Below, piece after piece: positions 51,320-60,700 of a stretch of DNA of 64,000 bases. The stretch lies in contig CAVWVW010000003.1 of NCBI GenBank assembly GCA_963758555.1, positions 310,001-374,000 on the forward strand, written 5' to 3'. Positions within the stretch are counted from its first letter, which is position 1. Each line of letters begins with the position of its first letter. The translations under genes and the position numbers were made by a program. The DNA comes from CAIUMH01 sp963758555 (GTDB lineage: Bacteria > Actinomycetota > Acidimicrobiia > Acidimicrobiales > RAAP-2). The notes below the pieces were generated by a model. That model searched no databases. It saw only the letters and a list, made by a program, of their open reading frames with translations, and was not told the origin of the DNA.

Positions 51320-52931
51320 CCTCGCCGCCGCTGGGCGTGCACGAGCGGGGGTCCCAGGGCTGCAGCGTCGAGGTCGAGGCGTTGGGAGCTTGGAAGCCGG
51401 CGATGCTCGGCACCGTCGTGGTCGTGGTGGTCGACCCTGCGCCTCCCTTGGTCGTCGTCGTCGCACCCTTCGTGGTGGTGGTCACCGGCGGCGTCGGGGT
51501 GTTGACCGCAAAGGTGGTCCCGGTGACCACCGTGACGGGGTTGGTGTTGGTGGGCTCGTAGGCCAGGATGGTCTGGCCGGTCATGGTGTGCCAGACGGCC
51601 TGGGCTTCCGCGACCACCGAGGGGCTCAGCGAGTTGTACGCGACGACGGTCTCGGCCGGGTTGCCGACGGGCGTCGCGTCGCCGATGTTGCCGACCTGGA
51701 AGCCGAGCGCGTGCAGGGCGTTGGCGGTGTCTTGTGCTTGGTTGGCGGTGCCCGAGCCGTTCATCACGCTGACGGTCACCTTGTCGAACGAGGGCAGCAC
51801 CTTGTACTGCATGGTGTCGAAGTACGCGGGCACGCCCAAGAAGGCCTGGATCGTCGAGAGGTCAGGCTGGTTGATCGGGAAGGTGACGTTGCCGTAGTCG
51901 CCGCCTTGGTAGATGTAGTTGTACGAGTCTGAGGTCATCACCGGCAGCGTGTACTGGGGAGCCGAGTTGGCGTTGACGCCCTTGAACTGGAGAGCGATGT
52001 TCAGCAGGTCCTGGGTGGAGAACCCTTGGTCGACCTCGAGGTCGGGGGCCACGGCCGAGAGGAGGTGCGCGTCGGTGATCGGGTTGCCGAGCCCCTGCTT
52101 GTTGACCGCCGTCGAGAGCACCCGGAGGAACTCGTGGTCTCGGCGGATCCGCGCGATGTCGCTCAGGTTCTCCTGGGGCCAGTTGGCGGGGTTCGATCCG
52201 AGAGAAGGGCTCGACTGGTACTGGAGGTGGCGGGCCCGCACCACCTGGAGCGCTTCGGTGCCGTTGAGCTGCACGCAGCCCTTGGTGGTCTGGTTGAGGC
52301 CCGAGTAGGCGTCGTAGACAGGCATGGGGAAGTACATCTTGACGCCACCGAGGGCGTCGACGACGTTGGCGAAGGTGTCGAAGTTCAGCTCCACGAAGTG
52401 CTGGATCGGGATGGCGAAGTCCTGCTCGATGGCGGCGACGAGCTGGCTCGGGCCCTCGGCCAGAGCGGCGTCGATCTTGTTGGCGCCTGTGGTGTGGGCG
52501 TTGGGGATGAAGGTGTCTCGAGGAATCGAGAGCAGGGAGACCTGGGTCGTGTTCCAGTCGAGGTGCAAGATCATGATCACGTCGGAGTTGACGCCCGTGA
52601 CGCCCTGGGAGCAGAGCCCGTAGGCCGGGTTCTGGACCTTGAGCGCACAGCGGTCGGTGGAGCCGACCATCAAGATGTTCTCGGTGCCCTGCTTCGAGTC
52701 GCTCGCCGCCGCCAGGTTGTCGACGTGGATGTGCTTGACCCGGTTGGCCTCGTAGTACACGTAGCCGGCCGCCGCTCCTAAGAGGAGCACGACGACGATG
52801 CTGACCGTGGCGGTGACCCTGGCCCAGCGCTTCTTCGGCCAGAGCCTGAGCTTTCGGCGAGGCTGGGCGGCGTGGCGCGGTCCGCTGCGAGGTGCAGGCG
52901 GTCCGCTGGTTGAGGGCTCCAGGGACGACAT
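51312..52931 (-). CDS. LytR-CpsA-Psr (LCP) family cell-wall glycopolymer ligase
   Basis: Attaches polyprenol-linked glycans to peptidoglycan outside the membrane. 539 aa: a basic cytosolic N-terminus, TM near residues 38-60 (SIVVVLLLGAAAGYVYY), the LCP domain with NILMVGSTDR, HLDWNTTQVSLLSIPRDTF (catalytic Arg/Asp), NKIDAALAEGP, LGGVKMYF and VVRARHLQYQ, then a LytR_C domain (VTVSVMNGSGTANQAQDTA) and a Thr-rich tail. TAGCGT lies 9 nt before ATG 52931, so it is likely leaderless. A TTA codon is in the membrane helix. Confidence 0.93.
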   Translation of the reverse strand: MSSLEPSTSGPPAPRSGPRHAAQPRRKLRLWPKKRWARVTATVSIVVVLLLGAAAGYVYYEANRVKHIHVDNLAAASDSKQGTENILMVGSTDRCALKVQNPAYGLCSQGVTGVNSDVIMILHLDWNTTQVSLLSIPRDTFIPNAHTTGANKIDAALAEGPSQLVAAIEQDFAIPIQHFVELNFDTFANVVDALGGVKMYFPMPVYDAYSGLNQTTKGCVQLNGTEALQVVRARHLQYQSSPSLGSNPANWPQENLSDIARIRRDHEFLRVLSTAVNKQGLGNPITDAHLLSAVAPDLEVDQGFSTQDLLNIALQFKGVNANSAPQYTLPVMTSDSYNYIYQGGDYGNVTFPINQPDLSTIQAFLGVPAYFDTMQYKVLPSFDKVTVSVMNGSGTANQAQDTANALHALGFQVGNIGDATPVGNPAETVVAYNSLSPSVVAEAQAVWHTMTGQTILAYEPTNTNPVTVVTGTTFAVNTPTPPVTTTTKGATTTTKGGAGSTTTTTTVPSIAGFQAPNASTSTLQPWDPRSCTPSGGEGP

Positions 52932-52940
52932 GTTCAGGAC

Positions 52941-52946
52941 ACGCTA
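52941..52946 (-). promoter_or_regulatory. -10 box of leaderless LCP gene
   Basis: TAGCGT on the minus strand, 9 nt before ATG 52931. Confidence 0.45.
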
Positions 52947-53041
52947 CCGGTTCGCGAGGCTTCGCTGGGGTGCAGCGGGCGTGGTCGCTCCCTCGGTGGA
53001 CCAGGTGCCGTCGGGCCGCCACTCTGACCCTGCTCAGCGAG

Positions 53042-53533
53042 TCAGGAGGGCGTGGTCGCCTCGTTGAGCGGGCCAGCGTCGCCGAACCCCTGGCGGATCC
53101 CGTGGCCGGCTCGGGCGACGAGCTGCTCGGGCTCGAAGAGCAGCCAGTAGGCGTTTCGCGCGTGGTCCGTCGTCCGGTTCTCGAAGACCTGGGCCAGCAC
53201 CTCGGGGTCGTCAGCCTCGTCTTCGTGCACGAAGACCTCGAGGATGGGCGTCGACGTCATGAGCTGGGCCTGCATGATCCCCTGGCTCGCCTCGTGGGCG
53301 CACTGCTTGTCGATCTCCGCTGATCCCGGCATGCCACAGGCCACGACGATCTTGGCGCCGTCCCGCTCGATCATCACCTTGGCGGCGACGGCGAGATCCT
53401 TGAAGCCCGGCACGGTCCGGCGGAGCACCGTGAACTCGTCGCCATAGCCGGGGCAGCTCTCGAGCTCTTTGAGCGCGGCACCGCCCATGTCGTAGCGGGC
53501 GAACATCGTGTCGATGACACCGATGGTGATCAC
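53042..53533 (-). CDS. ribC: archaeal-type riboflavin synthase (RibC family)
   Basis: Dismutates 6,7-dimethyl-8-ribityllumazine to riboflavin. The protein (163 aa) matches the archaeal enzyme, which is related to lumazine synthase and not to bacterial RibE. N-terminal ITIGVIDTMFARYDMG, then VLRRTVPGFKDLAVAAKVM, ACGMPGSAEIDKQCAHEASQ, IMQAQLMTSTPILEVFVHED and GHGIRQGFGDAGP. The GTG 53533 is set by a strong AAGGAGG 4 nt upstream; an upstream in-frame ATG at 53560 is rejected. It lies alone between the LCP and amidase genes. Confidence 0.88.
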   Translation of the reverse strand: MITIGVIDTMFARYDMGGAALKELESCPGYGDEFTVLRRTVPGFKDLAVAAKVMIERDGAKIVVACGMPGSAEIDKQCAHEASQGIMQAQLMTSTPILEVFVHEDEADDPEVLAQVFENRTTDHARNAYWLLFEPEQLVARAGHGIRQGFGDAGPLNEATTPS

Positions 53534-53603
53534 GCTGCCTCCTTGGCTGGCTCTGTGCACTCTCTTCTACCAGCCTCGTCGAGAGGGACGTTCGACGAGC
53601 CGC

Positions 53604-55011
53604 TCACGAGAGCGCCGCCTGCTGGTCGAAGCCGATCACCTCTTCGAGCGCGGCCATGGCGCGCAAGACGACCTGGTCGGCGTGCTGGGGTCCGACGACT
53701 TGGAGGCCGATGGGAACGCCCGTCGTCGACAAGCCCACGCACACGGTGCCCGCTGGGGAGCGGGTGAGGTTGAACGGATAGGTGTTGCGGACCCAGTTGA
53801 TCTCCTCTTCCCCGTTGATCAGCCCCAGACCCCCGAGATCGTTCCTTGGTGCCACGCCTGCGGTGGTCGGGCTCAGGAGCAGGCGCACGTCGTGAAAGAG
53901 CTCGATGAGCGAGAGGTTGAGCTCGTGGGCGACGTCGAGGGCGTGGACGAGATCGACCGCGCTCTGCTGCAGGCCCCCTTCGATGAGGAGGCGAAGGACT
54001 GGGTCGGTCTCCTCGTAGCGAGGGTGCTCGACGAGGTGACCGACAGAGCGGGCCAGACAGGCACCGACGATGGTCAGCCACTGGTCGACGCAGTCCTCGC
54101 CGAAGGGTCCGTCGAGCTCGACCACCTCGACGCCGAGCTCCTCGAGACCGCCCGAGCGCGAGCTCGCAGGCGTCACGGACCTCCCGATCGAGCGGTGCGA
54201 AGCCCAGGGTCGGACACCACGCCACACGAGCGGGCAGGTGCGGTTCGAAGAGGGCGTCGAGCCATGAGGCCTCGGGTCTCGGCAAGGAGGCGAGGTCAGA
54301 GGGATCAGGCCCCACCACGACGTCAAGCGCGGTGACGAGATCGGTCACGTTCGTGGCCATCGGTCCCTTCGAGCTGAGCGAGAGCCATCCGGGGGGCCTC
54401 GGACCGCCATCGGGCACGCGGCCGAAGGAGGGCTTGAACCCGCTCAAGCCGCAGGCCGCTGACGGGATCCGCAAGGATCCTCCGCCGTCGGAGCCGGTGG
54501 CGAGCGGCACCATGCCTGCCGCCAAGGCAGCGGCGGAGCCTCCCGAGGAGCCTCCCGCGGTGTGCTCGGGGTTCCACGGGTTGCGGGTGAGGCCGAAGAG
54601 GGCGTTCTCGGTGTGAGAGGTCCACCCGAACTCGGGGGTGTTCGTCTTGCCGACCACCACACAGCCGGCCTGGCGGAGGCGTGCGACCAAGAGCGAGTCC
54701 GAGGAGGCGGGGGGAGCGTCGGCGAAGAGCACCGAGCCGAGGGTGGTGCGAAAGCCGGTCGCATCCTCGAGGTCTTTGACGGCCAGCGGCAGGCCGGCGA
54801 GGGGACCCGGGTCGACGCCAGAGGACACCATCTGGTCAACCGCCCGAGCTTGCTCGAGCGCGTGAGCCTCGTCGACCGCGACGAAGGCGTTGAGGGTGCT
54901 GTTGTGGCGATCGATGACGCTCAGGGCGTGGGTGGTCAGCTCCACCGCACCGACCTCACCGGTTCTGACCTGGCTGGCGAGCGAGGCCAGCGATTCAGTG
55001 CGGAAGTCCAA
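53604..55011 (-). CDS. amidase (amidase-signature family; one frameshift in this sequence)
   Basis: Hydrolase of the Ser-cisSer-Lys amidase family, about 468 aa after repair. The catalytic Lys is in GLPLAVKDLEDA and the signature is GGSSGGSAAALAAGMVPLATGSDGGGS (given here only in its parts GGSSGGSAA and GSDGGGSLRIP). C-terminal LSPTTAGVAPRN and PFNLTRSPAGTV follow in another frame. The break lies near 54150, where removing one G of ggg joins ACELALG to GLEELGVEVVELDG. The start is TTG 55011 with AGAGGAG 5 nt upstream. No GatB/GatC partner is near, so a GatA role is unlikely; the substrate is unknown. Confidence 0.86.
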
Positions 55012-55092
55012 GGAAGCTCCTCTGCTCGGTCACAGAGAGCCTAGGAGGACCGCTCGCGCCGAGCCAAGGGGTCGGCGAGCACTGGCACAGAG

Positions 55093-55875
55093 CTAACGAG
55101 CGATCTCGATCTCGTCATGTGCCGGGGGCTCCATGCCGAAGCGGCGCATCCCGACCTCGATCTGCTTGTTGACCGCCTCGAGGACCAGGACGCGCGCCAG
55201 GTGCTTCGACTCGGCTCCGATGACGTGCCAGGGGGCCCAGTCGGTGTCGGTCTCGGCGAACATCTCATCGATGGCCTCTTCGTAGGCCGGCAGCTTCTCG
55301 CGGTTGCGCCAATCTTCGTCGGTGAGCTTCCAGCTCTTCAGCGGATCGACCTTTCGCTGCTCGAAGCGGCGCAGCTGCTCTTCTGCCGAGATCTGCAAGA
55401 AGAGCTTGATGATGATCACGCCTTCGGCGGTGAGCGAAGCTTCGAAGTCGTTGATCTCCTTGTAGCCGCGCCGCCACGCCGCCTCGGGAGTGATCTGCTC
55501 GACCCGCTCGACCAGGACTCTGCCATACCAGGTGCGGTCGAAGATCGACATCCCTCCCAGGCCCGGGATGGAGGGAACGAAGCGCCACAAGAAGTGATGC
55601 CGGAACTCTCGCTCCGTCGGCGCTGCGAAGGGGGCGACTGTGACGTGGCGCGGATCGATGGGCGCGACCAACCGCTTGATCGCACCGCCCTTGCCCGAGG
55701 CGTCTGCTCCCTCCAAGAGCACCAAGATCCCAGGGCCGAGCCCGCGGCTCCCGATCAGACCCGCCGTCGTGAGCCGAAGCTGGAGGAGTCGTCTCTGCGC
55801 GACCTCGATGCGTCCGAGCGACTCGAGCTTGGTCATCGAGCTCTCGAGGTCGACGTCAGCGAGGCGTTGGCTCAT
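55093..55875 (-). CDS. ppk2: polyphosphate kinase 2 family protein
   Basis: Transfers phosphate between polyphosphate and nucleotides, 260 aa. P-loop kinase fold: Walker A GADASGKGGAIKRL, then FAAPTEREFRHHFLWRF, Walker B and lid region IFDRTWYGRVLVERVE, and KEINDFEASL, LFLQISAEEQLRRF. These are the family signatures. The class (AMP, ADP or GDP preference) cannot be told from sequence by eye. ATG 55875. It stands beside an aquaporin gene on the same strand with about 80 nt between. Confidence 0.92.
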   Translation of the reverse strand: MSQRLADVDLESSMTKLESLGRIEVAQRRLLQLRLTTAGLIGSRGLGPGILVLLEGADASGKGGAIKRLVAPIDPRHVTVAPFAAPTEREFRHHFLWRFVPSIPGLGGMSIFDRTWYGRVLVERVEQITPEAAWRRGYKEINDFEASLTAEGVIIIKLFLQISAEEQLRRFEQRKVDPLKSWKLTDEDWRNREKLPAYEEAIDEMFAETDTDWAPWHVIGAESKHLARVLVLEAVNKQIEVGMRRFGMEPPAHDEIEIAR

Positions 55876-55956
55876 AGGTAGAGATCCTTGTCGTTGTGGC
55901 CCGTGTTCACGGCGTCGGCCTCGTGACCGGCCCCGTGACCACGGGGGCTCGCGCCT

Positions 55957-56701
55957 TTAGAGGTCGACCGAGAGGTTCTCTGGGGCCACGGCGTTGGCGC
56001 CGTGGAGCCCGAGGAACACGCCTGCCCCGAGGATGCCGCCGACCAGTGGTGCGACGATGAACAGCCACACCTGCTTGAGCGCGGTGCCGCCGACGATCAG
56101 GGCGGGGCCGAGGCTGCGCGCCGGGTTGACCGAGGTGCCGGTCAGCGCGATGCCGAAGAGGTGGATGAAGGCCAAGGTGAGACCGATGACCAGGCCGGCG
56201 ACTGCGGCGTGGTTGAAGTGGGAGGTGGCGGCCAGGATCACGAAGATGAAGATCGCCGTCATGATGACCTCCACCAAGAAGGCCGTGCCCCCGTTGATGT
56301 GGGTCAACGAGGCCGAGCCCCAGCCATCGGCGCCGAGGCCGGTCTTCGTCCGGCTGTAGGCGGGAGAGCCCGAGAAGACAGCCCAGAGCACCGAGCGCGC
56401 CGGCGATGCCGCCCGCGAACTGGGCGAGCCAGTAGCCGACTGCCTCGATCGGTGAGATGCGTCGGGCGACGAGCGCGCCGATGGTGACCGCCGGGTTGAC
56501 GTGGCAGCCCGAGATCGAACCGATCGTGTAGATGAGCCCCATCAGCACCAGACCGAAGGTGAACGCGGTCGCCACGATGCCTGCCGCCACGCTGCCGCCG
56601 TCGAAGCCGAAGCCGAACATCAAGGTGGCCACACCGCAGGCGAAGAAGACGAGGACTGCCGTGCCTAAGAATTCCGCCAGATACTTCCTGCCTGCTTCCA
56701 T
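55957..56701 (-). CDS. aquaporin/MIP family channel (one frameshift in this sequence)
   Basis: Water or small-solute channel of about 248 aa with six helices. It opens YLAEFLGTAVLVFFACGVA. The first NPA box is GCHVNPAVTIGALVA and the second is GTSVNPARSLGPAL, both intact. The wide N-terminus and residue F after NPA region suggest an AqpZ-like water channel, but glycerol transport is not excluded. The two halves are in different frames, broken near 56388, where dropping one G of CTCGG restores FAGGIAGAL into LWAVFSGSP. ATG 56701 has GGAGA upstream. Confidence 0.87.
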
Positions 56702-56910
56702 TGGGGTCTCCGATCGTGGGTGATGCCAGCGCCAGCGCGCCGCGCTCAAGTGTACGGAGCCACGGCTCAAAAGTGGGGATTCACCAGCACGCGTGCTCGA
56801 CGCCGAGCTCGAGTCTGGGAGGATCGCTGCCCGAGGGGCTGGGCCTGGCGGCGTGGAGCCCACGAGAGGCCTCCTAGATTGGTCTGGCCAGCAGGCGGAT
56901 GAGGAGCACC
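56702..56910. promoter_or_regulatory. divergent control region of aquaporin and DyP genes
   Basis: No gene here. On the minus strand TACACT (56754-56749) is a -10 candidate for the aquaporin. On the plus strand TAGATT (56875-56880) would give a leader of about 24 nt with GAGGAG before ATG 56911. No palindromic operator of a peroxide regulator is obvious. Confidence 0.4.
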
Positions 56911-57769
56911 ATGGCCACAGCACAGGCAGGCATCTTCGACGAGCGATCCCTCCATCACCGCCACCTCGAGCTCCGCTGCAACGGCGTGATCGAGGCGCTC
57001 GTCCGCCGCCTCGCCGACGTCGAGGCACTCCGGGACGAGGCGGTCTCCGTGGTCGTCGGCCTCGGCAGCGAGCACGCCGCTTCCTTCGGTCTCGAGCTGC
57101 CCGGGGCGATGGAGCATGCGGGTGTCCCGCACACGCCCGCCGATGCATGGATCTGGCTGCACGGCGTCGAAGCCGATCGGGTCTACGACCGAGAGCTCGA
57201 CGTCCTCGCTCTCTTAGACGGCGTCGGCCTCGTCGAGCGCGAGCGCGTCTGCTTCCGCCGCAGGGAGGATCGAGATCTCTCCGGCTTCATGGACGGCACG
57301 GAGAACCCGTCGCCCACCGAGGCGCCGGCGGTCGCACTCTTCGGTGATGGCCTGCTCGAGGGCTCCTCGGTGGTCCTGGTCCAGCGCTGGGTGCACGATC
57401 TCGCCGCGCTTCGTGCGCTCTCGGAGCCAGAGCAAGAAGCGCTGTTCGGACGAACCAAGGCTCGAGAGCGTCGAGCTGGCCGAGCTGCCTGTGACGAGCC
57501 ACGTCTCGCGGGTCGTGATCGAGCGAGACGGCGTCGAGCAGCAGATCTATCGGCGATCGGCTCCCTACGGAGACCACGCCGTGTGCGGGCTCTTCTTCGT
57601 AGCGTTCTCCAATCAGCCAGGGCTCTTCGACGAGATGCTCCTCCGGATGCTGGGCGGTGACGATGGCCACCGAGACGGTCTGCTCAGCTTCACGACACCG
57701 GCGAGCTCGGCGCGCTACGTGGTGCCGTCCCTCGAGCTCTTGGCTGCGTGGGCCGCCGAGGTGCGCTGA
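56911..57769 (+). CDS. DyP-type heme peroxidase (one frameshift in this sequence)
   Basis: Dye-decolourising peroxidase, about 285 aa after repair. N-terminal QAGIFDERSLHHRHLELRC, heme-distal signature GFMDGTENPSPTEAP (GxxDG), VLVQRWVHDLAAL, GRTK then, in the second frame, LPVTSHVSRVVIERDG (proximal His), RRSAPYG and FVAFSNQPGLFDEMLLRML. The break is near 57465; dropping one G of AAGGCT gives GRTKLESVELAELP. No Tat signal, so probably cytosolic or encapsulin cargo; I see no encapsulin gene nearby. ATG 56911 is chosen from the GAGGAG 4 nt upstream. Confidence 0.88.
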
Positions 57770-57770
57770 G

Positions 57771-60700
57771 CTACGCCGGGCCACCGTCGCTGAGCGGGAC
57801 CTCGTTCTGAGTCGGCTCAGTCGATCCCACCGCCGCAGCCTCGCTGGCGGCGAGGTCTTCCTTAGAGCGGCGCAGGCGGATCCGAAGGGTCTCGATCGCC
57901 GTGTCGACGACCAAGAAGGTGAGCGCCGCCCACCCGAGGGTGTTGGCCCACGGGAAGTGCTGGGGCCAGTCGATCTCCCAGGGGAAGTCGTGACGGTGCT
58001 GGAGGGCCACCGTGTAGAGCGCCGCAAGGGTCAGCGATCCGGCGGCGCCCAAGAAGAAGAGCGCCCGGCTTCGGCGGTAGCGCAGCCCGATGAGGGCGAT
58101 GAGCAGTGCGCCGACGCCGCCTAGGGGTGACGTGAAGAGCCCGGCAGCGAGCCCCGAAGAGCAACGACGGGACCACGATCTTCGACCAGCGCTTCTCATC
58201 GCCTTCGTAGCGAAGGGGGTTGTCGAGCGTCGGAGCTGTCCACTCGAGCGCACCCACCTTGCGGTGTCGTCGAGGACGCCAGGCGGCGATCACGATGCAG
58301 GCCAGCAGGCCCAAGAGCGAGAGGAGCTCGGCGAGATTGATCAGGTGCTGGGGTGCCCAGACGAACGACACCGCGGCGGTCGAGCCCACCGGGATCGCCG
58401 GGATCTTCCAGCCGTTGGCGTAGCCGTCGATGAGCTGTGGAGGCCCGAGGTCCTTGCCGTTGAGCGAGGCGTGCCACCCCGAAGACAGGCTCTGGCCGAA
58501 GACCAGCCACGAGGCGGCTCCCGTGCCCTTCACGGTGCCCGATGCCGACCACGAGCTGGCGTGCGTGATCGAGACGGCCTGCGCGGTCGGGTGGACGCTG
58601 GCGGTCGTGGCGTGGGTGAGCTGGTCCGTCAAGCCAGGGCCGCCGCCGGCTGCAGATTCGAGGTTCGAGCTCGTCGACGCTCCACCCGGTCGAGAGGCCC
58701 TCGGCGGTGGTGATCGTGTTGGCACCGGCGTGCATCGAAGCTGACGGCGCTGGGCCTGGAGCGCAGGAGGCCATCCCGAGCGAGCTCGAAGGGTTGAGGG
58801 CTTGGGCGGTGGTGCCTGATCGGGGCGAACGAGACCTGCTTGCCGTCGATGCTCAGCAGGTTGGTCGTGCAGGTCTGCGGCAGCTCGGTGGGCGTCAAGG
58901 GCTCGACGACGCCAGGCAGGCCGAGCTCGGCGATCGACACGGGCGTCGGCTGACCGTTGCTCGAGCCGACGATGCTTGGGGCGAGGCCTTGGGCGCCGGT
59001 GATGGTGAGGCGGAACGTCGTGCCCTCGAGTGCCGGGAACGAGATCGGCACCAAGGTCGTCGCGCCTTGCGGTCGTCCTGTGCCGAGGGGCAGCTTCGGC
59101 AAGGTCACGGTCCGGGACACCCCGTCTGCGCTGATGGCCACCTGGGTCGGCACGGCGTGAGCGCCATCGTTCACGATCTCGAGGTTCAGCTTGTCGACTT
59201 GCAGGGGTCGAGCCACGGTGGTCGAGAGCCATTGGCCGACTGGATTGACGAAGGAGGGCGTCCAGGCCGTCTTCGGGTTGTCATCGTTGGCGGACCACGA
59301 CGAGGCGCTCAGGTCACCGGCCAGGCGACTCGACGAGTCGGTCTGGATGACAGGATCAAGCCCAGCGCTCCCTGAGGGGTAGGTCGTCGAGGAGGTGCGA
59401 CCGAGCACGTCGTTGAGGAGGGCATCTGAGATCGAGTCGGCGATGCGGACCTGACCCAAGACGGAGAACGTCCGGTTCACCGGCAGGTCGACGGTGCGGT
59501 TCATCGAGAGCTCGGGGTCCAAGCGGGGGAAGATGTTGTTGGATCGCAGCCGGTGCGTGAGGATCGCCAGCGGGTGGCTGAGCGAGGAGGCGCCCGCCTT
59601 GGTCAGGAGGTCGGTCGGGAGTCTCAGCGATTCTGAGGCCGGGAGCCACCCCTCCGATGTCGATCGAGGCGAAGCCCACGGCGCTCAAGCTGCGCTGGAA
59701 GATCGCCGAGCCCGTCACGCCCTTGATCGTCACCCGCAGCGTCGTGAAGTGACGAGCAGGGAAGGTGACCAGCTGGCCCGGCTTGGTCAGCGAGGTGCCG
59801 TTGAGCGTCACGTTCACGGGCGAGCCCCCGTCGAAGGTGAGGGTGACTTGGGTGATGTGGCGGTTCTTCGGACGGAACTGGGGCTGGAGCAAGGTGACGT
59901 GGTTGGTGGTCACCGCGTGGTTGAGCGTGATCTGGATCGCCTCGTTGAGCGGGTTGGTGACCCCTCCTGCCTCCCAGGCCGTGTTGGGGTTGCCATCGAA
60001 GGCGTTGAAGGGCTGGTACTCGGGGAAGTTGGCGGTCGGGTAGCCGTAGGAGGTCGCTGCGATGGACTTGGCCCCCGAGAGCAGGGCGATGGTCTTGGTG
60101 GCGTTCGAGTCGGTGGCGGGGAACAGCCCGAGGACCTGCTCTGAGGGATCGGGGGTGAGCGACGTGTCGTTGGCGGTCTGGACGTAGCCATAGGTGTCCG
60201 ACAGGGTCCCGAACGAGTCGAGGCGCTTGGCGTTGGTGTCGGTGACCACGTAGGTCGAGCCCGGTGCGTTGGCCTGCTTGAACGAGGACGACGAGCTCAG
60301 CGACGCTGAGTAGAACAGCGGGGTGTCGTTGGAGAAGAGGTTGAAGCCCGCTGCCGCCAAGAGCCCCTCGCCGTCGCCGGCGAGCAGCACCGGCGCGGTC
60401 GTGGCCTCCGTGCGGGCCAGCGCCCTCGGATGCGCCACCTTGTAGACGACGAGCGAGCGCGGCTCTTTGGTGCCGGTCGGCACGCCGAGCTGGACCTCGT
60501 CATCGATGGGACCGACCAGCGTGTTCGATGACACCGGTGGTCCAAACGAGACAGGGAAGCCAAAGCCGCTGGGCGTGGGGGTGAGCTCTTGGCTGAGCGC
60601 CTGGGGATGGGCGTTGGCGAAGCGGGGGTACTGCTGGTCGTTCTGGACGAGGACGTCGCCGGCGCTCATGAGCTGTGCGAACGGGGCCAGGGTCTCGGGG

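Noticed and set aside
53534..53560. Upstream ATG for riboflavin synthase
   Set aside because: GTG 53533 has AAGGAGG 4 nt upstream and gives the normal N-terminus.
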